DNA of 64,000 bases. Source: Daucus carota subsp. sativus (taxonomy: Eukaryota > Streptophyta > Magnoliopsida > Apiales > Apiaceae). Below are positions 1 through 16,190 of this stretch, piece after piece. Positions within the stretch are counted from its first letter, which is position 1, and each line of letters begins with the position of its first letter. The DNA lies in NCBI RefSeq assembly GCF_001625215.2, contig NC_030383.2, positions 58,766,949 through 58,830,948 on the forward strand, read 5' to 3'. A program made the position numbers and the translations under genes. The notes under the pieces were generated by a model. It was given only the letters and a program-made list of their open reading frames with translations, was not told the DNA's origin and made no database searches.

Positions 1-413
1 GGAAGTTGGAACAAACATTCCCCTGAAATAGTTCGCAAGAAGCCAGATTATACCTCTCACATTTTTTAGTTCAGCATTGCAATGTGCACAGTTATTTTTT
101 TCCTGAAATTTTTGTAAAAAATTTATATTTTCATGTACTCATGCTTCTACGGATAAATCCTACATACATTTTAGGACCTCACAATCTGATGTGTCTGCAA
201 ACAAGAATATAAAAAGTTACAAGGTGTTAGATGAACAACACCAAAATATATGGTATCGACAATGTTTCAAGCCTTAAAAGTATAACATATTTGTGCGTGG
301 TTAGGTTTTATGTATTAATTACTTGAGTTCAATGTTTAAACTGAAATCCGGATTTATGTTTTCATGGTATGAGTTTGGAAACTGAACATATGCCTTTGCT
401 CTGTAATTAGTAG

Positions 414-637
414 GATATTCAACGGTGCTGCTTCCGCAAAGGGTTGTCCAAGCTCTTAATTTAGACTTAGGAGCCATGGAAACACCTCACCAGCACAATA
501 AAATTGGTTTCTTCCATCAAAAATATGGTAATTGCCCCCCTGCCCATGTATCGACACATGCTGAACTGAGACGGGACATGGGCTGGTCAACAATGACAAA
601 CAAGGAGCTCCAGCTTCCTCAGGAATGGACCTACTGA
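414..637 (+). CDS. Terminal exon of an unidentified gene (5' part outside the window)
   Basis: An open frame runs from a good splice acceptor (TTAGTAG, ending at 413) to a TGA at 635-637. It encodes about 74 residues of normal, coding-like composition, including QALNLDLGAMETPHQ, YGNCPPAHVSTHAELRRDMG and a C-terminal LPQEWTY. There is no good start codon, so it should be the last exon of a + strand gene whose other exons lie left of the window. I do not recognise the family. Bases 1-413 show no certain upstream exon; a short open stretch at 1-70 is too small to judge. It could also be a pseudogene remnant, but the absence of stops and the acceptor argue for a real exon. Confidence 0.45.
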
Positions 638-1395
638 CGGACACATTGGATTTAGCTAGTGAACATCAGGCAGCAAATTATAGTCGGAATCATGATGAAG
701 AGGGATATTTATGGTTACAATCATAGTACGAATTCTATGATAGGAGATAGGTTATGTGCAAAAATTGCAGCAATTTTATTTACATACTTGCTGCTTAGTC
801 GTTCTGGTTTCTGTTTTGTTCCTTGGTGGAAACTTGAAACTAATAAACACTTCAGCATTGTTTAGGTTTTCATGGAAGGAGAAAATGTTATTAAGTGTGC
901 ACATTTCAAAGTCATTTTGAAATTTTGATGGAAATGGTAGAATGATCATTTGGCTAAATTTCTTTGAAGTGCAAGGTTGCTGCTTTTTGTATTTGTTTCC
1001 GGGGTGCAGAATTTGTTCTCATTCCTTTTAACAGAGTAGAAATCAGATGAATCAAACGATCAAATATCTTATCAAAATCTAGGCGCTTGTCTGATACCTC
1101 ATTCCATAAAATTGCAGTTGCTGGATGCCTAGCAAGATTTAATTGAACACAATAACAGAGTTAAGCAAGATGGCTAGTGACTAGCCATGGATAACAGCAT
1201 ATCAGTAAATAGTGAAGCTAAAAAAACTATTGGACACAACTGTTTTTTTAACAAAAAATTTTGGAACGAGGTTAGAAGACATACCTAAACAGTAAACATA
1301 AACAAAAAATACAGCAGATAAAAAGAAAAATTGTTGAATCCAGTGCTCAAGCCTCATTAATCAGAGTGCAGGAAAATGTCACATCTTGACGTTTA
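638..1395. other. Intergenic, nothing recognised
   Basis: AT-rich sequence between the terminal exon on the left and the 3' end of the copper transporter on the right. The right part probably contains the transporter's 3' UTR. I see no ORF, RNA gene or transposon end that I can support. Confidence 0.5.
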
Positions 1396-1845
1396 TTAAA
1401 CTTTAGGATCAGGACCAGCCTGATTAGCAGCTGCAGCTGCTGCAAGAGCTCGGATCTTAACCAACAAGAAGCCAACACCATGGCCTGCAACCGCGACAAT
1501 AAATATTCCAAGGTTGTACGACATAACAGAGAGCATAACCAAGTAAGCAAGAGCCATCCGCACAGCATACACAGTCACCTGGATCAACAAACCAATCATT
1601 GGACTCGAACCTGGCTTAACAGCATGAGGAATTGACAAGACCTCGATAGCTGCAGACAGAAAGAACACAAAAGCTAGAGCAAGTATGTACATGCCAAGAT
1701 TGTCCTTAGGCCATCCTTGAAAAAGAATGAGGACATCTTTTCCCCAGTAGAAGTTCATGTGCATGGTCATATGATGCATGTTCGGCCATCCAGGAGTCAT
1801 GTTCGTCGATCCAGGAGGCGACATAGGCATTGACATTTCCATCAT
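1396..1845 (-). CDS. COPT/Ctr-family copper transporter
   Basis: Single-exon gene for a 149-residue high-affinity Cu(I) importer, which in this family works as a homotrimer in the plasma membrane or an endomembrane. The N-terminus is Met/His-rich (MMEMSMPMSPP, then HHMTMHM), the usual extracellular copper-collecting segment. Three membrane segments follow: one starting near GMYILALAFVFF, a second with the MxxxM motif (MLSVM) and a third with a GxxxG-type helix contact (GHGVG). The C-terminus is short and hydrophilic, without the CxC found in some members. I chose the ATG at 1845, the first of a tandem pair. The frame stays open to 1890, but the extra 15 residues (MFLVFCPNFEKFLEK) do not fit the family. 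Length is typical for COPT1/2/6-type proteins. No intron, as is usual for COPT genes. Confidence 0.93.
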   Translation of the reverse strand: MMEMSMPMSPPGSTNMTPGWPNMHHMTMHMNFYWGKDVLILFQGWPKDNLGMYILALAFVFFLSAAIEVLSIPHAVKPGSSPMIGLLIQVTVYAVRMALAYLVMLSVMSYNLGIFIVAVAGHGVGFLLVKIRALAAAAAANQAGPDPKV

Positions 1846-2614
1846 TTTCTCTAGAAATTTTTCGAAATTGGGACAGAAAACAAGAAACAATTGTTAGGCT
1901 GTGTAAAATTTATTTATCATTTGTAAACTTGTTTGGTGTAAACAGGGGAGGGAAAACCAAGGGCGTGACAACCAGGAGAAAGGCCACAAGATTCTTCATT
2001 TTGTTAGATTACAAACACTGTCTTTGTATAGTTGGCTATTGGCATGACTAAAACCTTGGCAACATTAACAAGAGATGCTTTATTCTCGCCTGGGAGATAA
2101 TATAGATGCAGGGAGCTTTGGTTTAAGTTATAAAAATAGAAGAAATATTTAAGTTATAAAAATTAAAGAGTGTTAAATAACATAACGCTGATACAAAAAA
2201 TGCTGAATATTTGAACTTACAAGACTTATTTAATCAGCAAAAGAAAAATCTTGGAAGAATAATTAAATTTCTTTTAAAATAAAAATATATATCGAAAGTT
2301 TTGTTTATGTTTGTCTCATAAAAGTAATCTTTTTTTGAAAAAATGGAGACATAATGTAGTTAAAAAAATTTTAAAATTAATAAATCATTATATAATATTT
2401 TTTTTGAGTAAAATCATTATATAATATTAAATTGTGTTATATTTTTGGAATTAAAAAATTATTTAGCATGATGATTTGCCCGGCCCTCTCAACACATGCA
2501 TACAACACAAATTTTAGTTTTCATCTGGATCTAATTTAACGAAAATCAGAAAATGCTTGTATCCAAAGTTTGTTTGTAATTTTTTTTTATTACATCTTAC
2601 TTTGTTTCTCACAC

Positions 2615-2781
2615 TAGGAGTGACAATCGTTTCGTTTTGTATACTTTCATTTTGTGTATTTTCGTGTTTCGTGTACTCAAAGGTGAAACCCGTATCTGTC
2701 CGTTATTAATTTCGTTTACTTAATTTGAAACCCGCATCCGATCCGAAATGTTTCGCGTATTTTTCGTATACTTTTCGTGTA

Positions 2782-2826
<45 letters not shown>

Positions 2827-3165
2827 TATAATTTTTAATCAAAAAACAGATTTAATATATTTTTCTATATAATTTTATTAAATGTGAACGATATAATTAT
2901 ACTTGTATACAATTCTCTATAAATTTGTTAATGTATCTACAATATATACTTACATATACATAGAAATATGTACTTCTTACATAATTATATATTAAATATA
3001 TCATAACATATAAATAATAAAAATTATGTACAAATATTTCGTGTACTTTCGTGTACCCAAAACGAAAACTCATATCCGACACCAAATCTATCGTGTAATT
3101 TTGTGTTTCGTGTATCGAAAATCAAAACCCATATCTATTTTTTTCGTGTCGTGTTAGCATTTCAC
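2615..3165. repeat. hAT-like short-repeat element, TTCGTGT family
   Basis: Starts at an AGGAGTGACAAT-like end and is filled with degenerate copies of TTTCGTGTA and its complement (ATACGGGTTT-type), with an (AT)n tract at about 2786-2823. The right end near 3165 is less clear (TGTTAGCATTTCACGTG). The build resembles the other short-repeat elements of this window, but I found no convincing target duplication, so the borders are approximate. Confidence 0.45.
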
Positions 3166-3654
3166 GTGTGAAATTACTGGGTCTGCTTATAATATGTCTG
3201 TATACACATAAATCTTCATGTAAGTAAATTATGTCCGTAGAATGTAATGTTATTTGATAAAAATTTGCAAAGTTTTCATTTTTGCTAAAGTGTATATTCT
3301 ATATATTTGTGTAGAGTGTAATATTATATTTGAAATTTGATGCGTCTCAACTGTCCTCCGTGTTCAACTCGCAGACAGTGGTGGACAAATGGAATAACCG
3401 CAAGAGACTCGATTTTTTAGTTTTTTCCACTCCACTTCTCCATCTCTCTCTTTCTTCTTCATCTCCAATGTGTTTTCATCTTCAACATTTCAACTTCAAA
3501 AGCTCCCCTTCATCTTTTATTCAAACTTTTCGTCACCTTTTGAGATAAATTCAGCAAGAAATTGCTCAAAACTTCTAAAAAGATTTGATCTTTATGGTAT
3601 TTCTTGCATGCATGATGATGGGTTTTTAATGTGACAGGATTAAACAACAATACC

Positions 3655-6600
3655 ATGTCCCTTTACATTAATCGTGAGGATTCTAAGGTATGTGTCATAT
3701 AAAATATGTTTATGTTTGTGATTATGATTTAATTTTTTAATTATTGGGTGTTTAATGTTTATATGGAAGATATGGAGGATAATTTGTGCAGAAACTACTA
3801 CAGAAATCAACCTTCTCTCTGAAAATTGGAAGTATCTTCTTGCTGGTCTTTTTGGCCAGGTTTGCATTTATCCCTTTCTATGTTTTTTTGGATTTTTTGT
3901 GCTTTGATTTGATATACTATAATACTACTCCATGCTGCTCCCTTTTTTTCACAAGTATGTGGTTACATGTTCGCGGTCTTTGTATAAACTTAAGTCGAGC
4001 TACTAATTGCACCAAAAGAGCTTGATGTATCGGAGAAAGTGATGTGCTTGATTGTGAATACTCTAAAAAGTTTAAGAAAGAGTGACTTGTCATTCGAATA
4101 AAAGATTACGAATTTTAGGGGCATGTAGGGGACTTGATTACCAACTAAAAACTAATTGCAAGTTATGTATTGTCAGAAAAAAAACAGGTTTATAAAATAC
4201 ATAAAGGCCATGTTTGTTTTTCGGAGATTATAATCCCAGAACATAACATTAAACTATATTTACTGTTATCCCTATGGTTAATTTTTTAATTGTCCAATCC
4301 TATGGAGTTTGTTTAGAAGGAAGAAGTTTAGAATTGGATTATAATCCTTAAGAAAAAAATTATGTTGTATTTTATTGAGCGATATGTTTGGGATTGAACT
4401 ATTATCCTTTAGTTCTTCAAATCTTAAAATGAAGGGATTATAATATTTAAAAGATGACTTGCTATAGGGGATTAAATAATACATCCTCCACTCGGCCTTT
4501 GGCATGTATACACCAGATATTTACATGTGTTGTTTAGTTAGTCTAAGTGTTCAAAAAATATATGTAGATGACATTATTTGCGAGTTCTCTTTTGGGCTTA
4601 ATATGTCGACCTATATAAGGCGATCTCATCATCATATATATACCTTTAATATTTTAATGTTTGGAAGTTAAAGTAATTTTCATCTAATTATAATAGCGAA
4701 TTTGGTATGTTCTATTCAGTATATACATGGGGTAGCTGCACGAGGAGTTCATTTTATCCATCGGCCAGGACCAGTTCTTCAAGATACTGGCTTTTTTCTT
4801 CTACGGGTTAATATTTAAATCTTTTCTGCATTATTGGTAATTTAGAATCTATTGTTTGCAATATATCACATCTGAACTTATTTTACTATAGGAACTTGGC
4901 GAACAAAGAGCATACATCAGTGAGACTGTGTTCACCTTCATCTTTTTGTCATTTTTATTGGTGAGATTCTTTACTATGCGCTGATCTCCAATACTAATTT
5001 GTCTGCTTCTCAACTATTGATTGAATTGATTTAATATCTCCTCTTCTAGAACATCTAGTGCCGGTTAGTTTTTTATAGCTGAAATAATTACATGGAATCA
5101 TAAAACCAATCAGGTGTTTAATATCAAGAAAGAAAATCACCAAGGATCTAAAACTCAGAATCTGGACTAAAATGGGAGAAGCCTGATAATAATGCAGTCA
5201 AATAAAAGAATTTTCAGACTGCAGTTGTCTTGGGGGACTCCAGGACCTGAATGTTTAGTTTCTAGGAAATGGCCTAATTTCAAGTATGACTTTCAGAAGT
5301 ATGCTACTTTCACTTAGTTAATCTCCTCAGTCCTGATATTATGAGAATATGAATTTCCGTCTAATTCCTTAATAAAGAGGCTATGTTTTGGTGCAGTGGA
5401 CTTTCCATCCATTCATTTGCAAGAGCAAAAAGATCTACACAGTTCTTATATGGTGCAGGGTCCTGGCCTTTTTACTTGTAAGAAGTTATGTTTTAGTTTT
5501 TTTTCTTTTTTATTTGTTTTTTGTGAAATTGCATGTTATGCTTATTACTTTCTGTAAACAAATGTACATCACCATTAATTATGTGTTTTACGAATTTCTT
5601 TGTCAAAGAACATGACTATGAATTAGTGCACTAATTTAGAGGTAGTTTCTGATCTTCAAATGGATGTTTATTGATTTTTATGCTACCAATTGGCGTTGTA
5701 TATCTTTTGTAAGTGTCATGAGTAAAAGTGACTAAATGCTGAAGTGCCATAATTTGTTGATCTTATGAACCCCTTATATTAATTTCTCTGGTCCAAAAAT
5801 CCATAAACCAGTTCAGTGGCATCTTATCTTATTGTTTATCATTTTTTCTGGTATTATAATTATATGCTATTTTAGTGCTGTTCGTTTGAGCACATTTACT
5901 TGTACACAATTCACACAAAATTAGAAGTTATGCACACATTTGAGATGTTTCTTTGTCATTAAACGAATTTAATTTATTTTATTTGTTGTCGTACAATACC
6001 AACTCTTCCATGTGTATTTCAAGGTTCATATTTGTCGATAAATATTTATGTTCACTTTTTTTGGTTGAGTTCAGTTCTATTATGGTTTCCGGAACTCCAA
6101 ATCATTATATACTGAATTTTAATCGCTTTTATCTCTCATTTTGTTTTTCTGTAGGGTTGTCAAATACTTCGAATATTAACATTCTACTCTACTCAGCTTC
6201 CCGGTCCAAACTACCATTGTCGTGAGGTAATATTTATATGTTGTAGTTGCATGCTACAGTAGATCAGTTGTTTATTTTCTGCTACAGAATGTTTGGTAAT
6301 TTATTCTGTTAGTTGGTTATGAACATAATGTTTTAAATTTATATGCATCATACAGGGGTCAAGAGTTGCAACGCTCCCACGACCAGACCATATTATAAAG
6401 TATTTCATAGTTAGTGAGTGTTTATTGTTATTTTTTCTCAAAGATTTCCTTCTTCTTTAGGTCAAAATGTATACCTATTTATTCGCTTACACAGTTTTTG
6501 GAATCTGCAGTCCCTCGTGGTATGCTATACGGTTGTGGTGATTTGATTTTTTCATCTCATATGATCTTTTCTCTGGTCTTCGTGCGAACATATCAGAAAT

Positions 6601-7411
6601 ATGGCACGAAGAGGTAATTCTTGGATGGAATATCACAGACTGGATTTATATAGTCCTTGTGTGGTCATACAATTGATAATTGTTTGACAATTAGTCCTGC
6701 ATTCTTGACATGTTGTAGCCACATTGTTCAAAATTTGCGGGCTGCTCATATTTTAAGCTTAGTTTTTTTCATTCTTTAATGTCTCATTGTAGGTTTATAA
6801 AACAGTGTGCTTGGTTAACTGTTGTAGTCCAGAGCCTGTTAATAATTGCTTCCCGCAAGCATTACACAGTCGACGTGGTTGTGGCATGGTATATAATCTT
6901 CAATATCTTTGCTATTTGTGTATACATCTGGTAAATATGTGGAAATAGTGGCTTAAGTTATTTTGAAATTTACTGTAGGTATACGGTCAATTTGGTAGTA
7001 TTCTACATTGACACTAAGTTACCTGGTAAGCAAACCTACACTGATTAATGTGTCCGCTTAATTTTTGGATTTATAAAGACAACATTGACGCTAATTTTGC
7101 ACCTGTATAGAGCTGCCTGATCGTGGTGCAGCTGCATTGCTGCTTCCGGTGACCAAGGATAGCCGAACAAAAGAAGAGAATCACAAACTATTGAATGGCA
7201 ATGCTGGAGATCCTACTGATAGGGTATTGATGAAAAGCATCTTTAACTACCTTTCATTAATAATTTACCTTGTTGATTCTGGTGTTTTTCCCCTCCCTCA
7301 GTGATTTAACATTATTCTGTTTCGTAGCAGAGGTTGAGATCCCAAGTAAATATAAAGGCTGTGGAAGACGGTAACATATTGCTTGCTGAAACAGTTATGA
7401 ACGGTGTATAG
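3655..7411 (+). CDS. IPCS: Inositolphosphorylceramide synthase (IPCS, ERH1-like)
   Basis: Transfers inositol phosphate from phosphatidylinositol to ceramide in the Golgi, giving the core of plant GIPC sphingolipids. Twelve coding exons with consistent phases: 3655-3687, 3770-3859, 4720-4806, 4892-4960, 5397-5477, 6155-6226, 6356-6413, 6511-6613, 6793-6888, 6979-7025, 7111-7223, 7331-7411, giving 309 aa (Arabidopsis IPCS is about 305). Family landmarks in order: [66 protein letters not shown] (H180) and [11 protein letters not shown] (H221, D225). The two histidines and the aspartate are the catalytic triad of the sphingomyelin-synthase-like fold. Several hydrophobic segments fit a six-helix membrane protein. 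The start sits just after an AG at 3637-3638, so a 5' UTR intron is likely; the CT-rich stretch around 3430-3500 looks like leader. The last exon has a tandem acceptor (TAG then CAG) that could add one Gln. Confidence 0.95.
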
Positions 7412-9855
7412 ATGGTAGAAGCTCCTTAAAGAACAACTATCCCCTTTTATCTCTTTGATTCCGAAGGAGTCCAAGAATGAAGGCATGTGTTGTAGTTCTA
7501 GTCCATGTAGTGTAACATGTAATGATAGTTTCTAATGCATCAATTTTAGATTCCCAGCATTTGTCTGGCATTATTAAGCCTTCCCGTTGACACCCTTACC
7601 ATTCATTCAGTTCACAAACATAAGAAACATGGCCAATCTGTTGACAGTGAAACGTTAATTTTCGATTTGATAGGCTGTCAGAATTTGCAGGGACTGCACA
7701 GTTTCTACAGCTTTGTCATGGATATTTTAATAATCAATGAACATGTGTAAAGCACAAAATGCATATGGAACAGAGATGTGACCTGATCAATGCTTCCAGC
7801 ATGCTAACTTTTCCGTTCCAAGTTGTTCATAGTCCTAGTTGTTTTGCAGTACTAGAAGTGTAAACAAGGCTTTTCAATTGAAAATAAGGAGAGCCAAACA
7901 ACACATGACTTAAATTTGTCTCATCTGTCGAGATTCTAGATAATGAGTAGAGTTTCATAAGGTGAACTCCATAGGGTGGTGATGCATTAAATTTCTTTCT
8001 TTCACAAGGCAAAGTCTACAGGTGACATGTCAGGTGACTAACCCATAACTGATAAGCCTTTATCACTAGACTATCCCGTCACGCTAAAAAATGGAATATA
8101 ACTGGTTAAAGATGACAGAGAGGTATCTTATCCGCTTCCTCACATTGCTAAACCTTCCACAAAGAAGACGAGGACACGAAGAAGATTTCCCGCCCTTAAA
8201 GAAGGTATTACCAGAGAAAGAGTTTTTTTCTCCAGTAAAAATACAGAAATTTATCTTTCTTGCAGGATGGCTAGAAATGTGAAGTTCTGCATTTTATGTG
8301 CCATGTTGTCTACTTGTCTGTCTTACTCTAGACCTACTCAATATATAGCAACAAATTAAAGAAGGCAAGGCATGAACATTTTTGCTTTGGTTGTTGTTGG
8401 TAGGCCTCCATCAAATCTATCTGTCTCTTTAAGCTTTGAGTGGCATTCCTTATATTTTGCAGGTCTATTTAAAGCAGTGCAAATGATTACTACTTCATAT
8501 AAAGAAACAACTATGGCAACTTTGCAAGTTAATGCAAAAGCAAAAGCCAAAGCAAAAGCCAAGTCATAAGATCTTTGAAAGTCAAGGGACCAATATGTAA
8601 AATTAAAGATACAAAGTTCTTATCATCTCTTTAGTAAAAGTTTCAGAAAAATTAAAAAATCAAAGAAAAGAGAAAAAGAAAGAAAAGAAGAAAAACTTTA
8701 CTCATTATGTCTTATATTTTTAATAATAATTTGGCATCTTTCTAGTCAACTATAAGTAATGGGGAGGTTCATCATTACGCTACCTCATGTCTAATTTGTT
8801 TTATTTTAACTGATTAATTTGTTATATTTTTAACTAATTAAACAGCCACAATTTTCACACAATTGGATAAGATAACACAAACAATGATGGCTAATATATC
8901 TAATTTTTGCAAAATAATCACTCTACTTATTAAAAAATAAGTAAAAGTTATGAAAATCTGTCGAAATTCTCCCAGAAACTCATTTTTCATTTATGTGTCA
9001 TATTTCGCTCACATTACATATAACCTTGAAGCTAATAGTGACGATCATTATGTAGCGAGGTATAGCTGTGTCATAGCCGATTCTGTGGCAAAAAAAATAA
9101 AAAATTTTGGAATGAAATTATATTTACGAGATCTGAGCCTTGGCCAGACGACATACTTTGGCCTTTGAGCTACTAGAAAGTCATTTTATTATTTTTCTTT
9201 CCCAATATTTTATTTTTTTTCTTGATTTCTATTTGCCATGCATTCATACTAAAGCTAACTGCAATTCTGTAAACTTCTTCACCTTTGCAAATTCAATATA
9301 TACAAACAAAATGCAATGTTTATAATGTGCAAAGGTAACGAGAGATGTTATAAATAATCAAAAGGAGTGCCCAATAGTGCCCATACGCTCTGCATTTTAG
9401 TGGAATACAGATGTGTCATTAAAGACTTTCCGACTTTCATAAATAATAGACGTATATTCGGTCCAGTTGGTCTCTGATTTTCGAGTACTCGTCCAAATTG
9501 ACCGATTTTTACGTGATCACCGAATATAGATGTCAAAATAAAGTGAGAGTAAAGAGGTGAAAACAAAAGGCTGAGAACATGCAGAAGAGTCCTTTATACA
9601 AAGACCAAGAAAAAGTTGACATGTACAGAGAAAAGAAGCAGGGGGTAAAATGATTATGTACTTAGTTAAATAAACAGAAAAAAGTCTATGTTTTATGTTT
9701 ATGTCGCATTGCATGATGTTTTTATTGCAGAATCGTTAAAATCGTTTTTCACTAGCTCTCTGTACTTCTTTTTCTCTTCTTTTAGTACTAAATTTTGCAC
9801 TCAGGCTTAAAATAAATTATGCAGTAATGCACTTTCCGGCCTAATTGCTCCAAAG
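7412..9855. other. Intergenic region between IPCS and BSK
   Basis: The first part should be the IPCS 3' UTR. Around 8530-8565 there is a short AAAGCC/AAGCAAA array, and 8640-8700 is a purine-rich tract. Near 9040-9090 the + strand reads HYVARYSCVIADSV, which resembles the end of the RNase H domain of the LINE at 34907-35400 (AHYLARYSYSIADRV). It may be a small old LINE remnant. Nothing else is supported. Confidence 0.4.
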
Positions 9856-13358
<3,503 letters not shown>

Positions 13359-13646
13359 CAGTGTATAATTCCTCAATTCCTGTCTCAGGTTTCTAATAGT
13401 CTCTTGTATTTATAAGTCTATCTGTTTGTTTATTCAGAGAGTATGTTTTAAAAGTTTGTTTATTTGAATTATTTTTTCCATGGAAAAGTTTATGTACTTT
13501 GCATCGTTTACAGAAATTCTATAAATTTAGTGACCAATATCATTAGGCTTCACGCGATCTTCTGCTCAAAATTTTGTAAATCCTGCTGGCTCATACAATT
13601 TCTTTCATTAACGTATCAGAATTCTTTAGCATTACAAGAAATCACA

Positions 13647-14454
13647 TCACATGAAAAGGACGACCAGCAATACAATAACAATAACCAAAGCCATAAAAGT
13701 AAGTTGTAAAAAGCTCCGAGTTTCAAGATTTGATGATTCCTGCATCGCGGCTGCTTGTGATGTTAAAGCTGCAGTAATCTGCTGCCATGCTTCAGCATCA
13801 TTTGTTTCTGCAGTAATAACTCCAGTTGGCAACCTTGACTCGATATCATGTGGGATGTCAACATTTTCCGCGACTGAATGGCAAATTTCACAGATGCTGA
13901 GAATGATAAAAAATAAATAAATTAGTTTTCAATTTTAAGATAATCAAGAACTATCTGAATACTGCAATAACAGTAAAATAAGATTTAATAAATTTGAGGG
14001 TAAGTAAAACTCACTTATTTCCTTTGATTTTGAACCATGTATCTGCACAATGCTGATGCACTGCAGCCAAATCATCCTTACAAGAACACCCTAACTCCAA
14101 AGCCAAACCATACTCCTTGTCTTGAAGACTCAAATTACAGATTCTACAGTCTCTGTCCTCTGTCCCCGAAAAAATTGTTAAAATTGTATGTTCAGGAACT
14201 TCCTTATCAATATCAACCACACAATCTGAACCGACCACAGACGAGGCTCTATCAGCATCCAAAACTCGTTCACTTTCAGTTTCGGAATCAGAATCAGAAC
14301 CAGAGCCATGAATTGAACTATTGGCTGTTGAATACGACGAAGAAAAACAGGAATAACCCTCCTTATCTTCCGAAAGACGTATATTATCCTCATCATAATT
14401 TTTCACAGCCGATGAACCAAGTCCACCACCGCATTCTAAATCAACACAGTTCAT
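13647..14454 (-). CDS. RING-CH (RINGv) tail-anchored protein, array copy A
   Basis: Probable membrane-bound E3 ubiquitin ligase. Exon 1 is 14454-14015 and exon 2 is 13896-13647, joined in phase 2, giving 229 aa. The N-terminal 100 residues are acidic and serine-rich. The RING-CH C4HC3 finger begins at Cys103: CRIC, then CSCKDDLAAVHQHC (C-x-C-x7-H-x2-C), then WFKIKGN, then the last ligand pair CEIC in exon 2. The intron therefore cuts the finger between its sixth and seventh ligands. The protein ends in one hydrophobic segment (FMALVIVIVLLVVLFM), so it looks like a tail-anchored protein with the RING in the cytosol. The start is the first ATG of the frame. A leader motif AAGTGGCTT upstream is shared with copies D, F and G. 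The linker here lacks the STN repeats of copies C and E. Confidence 0.85.
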
Positions 14455-15235
14455 CTCAAACCCTCAATGTAAGATACTCAGACCTGAATCACGATAAGCC
14501 ACTTTAGTGTACTAGCAAAGAACTTATAAGTAAAAGCTACACAAGCTCCGAACAGTAACAGAAAACCAGAGCTGCAAGTTATGAACGTAGTAATAATTTA
14601 TTCTATAACATGCATGTGGGAATGGTTATACGGAGATCGTTGCGGAGACCTGGCCGATGAAAAATAAAACAAATATCGCTGTAAGATTTTCCAATATGTT
14701 CTTTACTTGTATCGAAACCTAACACTTGAAGTTATGTTTTTCTATGTCAGATTAGTTTTCTAACTTAAGGAGAAGTATGAAAATTGTCCAGGAGAAATAG
14801 ATGTCGATTAGGATTCGAATTGTAGATTGCGAGTTGTAAGTTGTAATTAAGATCAAAACCAATTTTTTTTCAATTTTTTGATATTTTATGAGTATTTATT
14901 GTTATTTTTTTCGGTTTATATTTATGATTATTGTTCTATCAATATCTTTGATTTCTTTGATATCTTGAGCAAAAATATTATCATATTTTTTTATTAAATT
15001 ACTTATTTGCTTGTATTTTTATCTTAAAGAGCACGCATATTAATCAAATTATAACAGCATTATTTTTAAAATATATTTTTAATTACTTTTTAGTTTAATT
15101 ATTCATATTTAAACTCATGTTTGAAAAGATATACTTTGGTTAATTTTATTCTTGGATATATGTTTTTATAATATTTCTATATAATGTATTCAATTAGGTT
15201 TATACAGATTAATAATAATATATAGATTTTAATGG

Positions 15236-15852
15236 ATTTTGGATTCGGGCATACCCGAAACTCGAATATTTTTGGATTGAATATCCGAAACCTGAACCCG
15301 AAATCTGAAAATATTTATAATTATATATATTCCAAGCACTTGAAATCGCCCACGCTACATGGAGCACTAATAAGAGATAGAATTTTTATATTTCAACTTC
15401 AATCATTATATCACAATATCATTTTGGTTTATATATGTATAATTAATATTTTTTAATCAACCCAACTAATAATATTTATCATTACAAAATATTATATTCA
15501 CCACATTATCCTTTTGAATTATGTTATAGTTTAATTTTGTTAATTATTAGTCAATTTTTAGGTTGAAGATAAATATATGTTCTAAAAATTATACAATAAT
15601 ATATATATATTTATATATAATATGTGATATATAAAGTTATATATAAATTTTATATAATTATATATATATATATATAATATTATATATTCAGGTTTTTTTG
15701 GGGTTTCGGGTTCGGATCGGGTTTCGGATTTCGGATTGGGTTTCAGATCCGTATAACTAATATCCAAATCCAAAAAATCGGGTTCGATAAATCCAAAATC
15801 TTGGATTTCAGATCGGGTATCCGTCGGATTGGATTATGTTGCCATCCTAATT
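15236..15852. repeat. Short-repeat hAT-like element (TTCGGGT / CCGAAA type)
   Basis: Both flanks are built of GGATTTCGGGTTCGG-like words in opposite orientation (CCCGAAAC near 15255, TTTCGGGTTCGG near 15700), with AT repeats between. The right end reads TTGCCATCCTAA, like the TTGCCACTCCT end of the element in the BSK intron. The left border is not sharp. Nearby AT-rich intergenic DNA (14455-15235 and 15853-16190) shows nothing else I can support. Confidence 0.5.
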
Positions 15853-16190
15853 ACTTTCTATAATATATATGAGAATTGCGGAGCCGACGAAGAATGGAAG
15901 AGGAGCGGGATGAGGAATTCCGTGCCATAAATTTTAGGGGCTTATCATTTTATGATTACAAATTGACACGTGCGAACAGTTCCGGATCAATTGAGGTGTG
16001 TAAACACTTGCTAGGACACGGATAAAAAAACAATAATTCTTAGCTTAACATTGATTTATCAATTAGTGCTATCAGAACAATCTCCATACAACAATTCACG
16101 ACAGAAAAAAAAGTTAAATTACGACGTAAGTCATCTTATTTAAAAACTAAAAGGACTTATTTGGTGTAGTTGATCGTACTTTTTGGCATG

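Noticed and set aside
4206-4510. Possible TIR element in IPCS intron 2 starting GGCCATGTTTG
   Set aside because: The left end looks Harbinger-like, but I found no inverse right end or target duplication.
7990-8090. tRNA-like folded sequence near AACCCATAACTGATAAGCC
   Set aside because: No complete cloverleaf or A/B box spacing could be drawn.
13651-14507. Long + strand ORFs opposite the RING-CH exons (also at 21302, 25103 and 27241)
   Set aside because: They are antisense shadows of the minus-strand exons, which have splice sites, zinc ligands and relatives.
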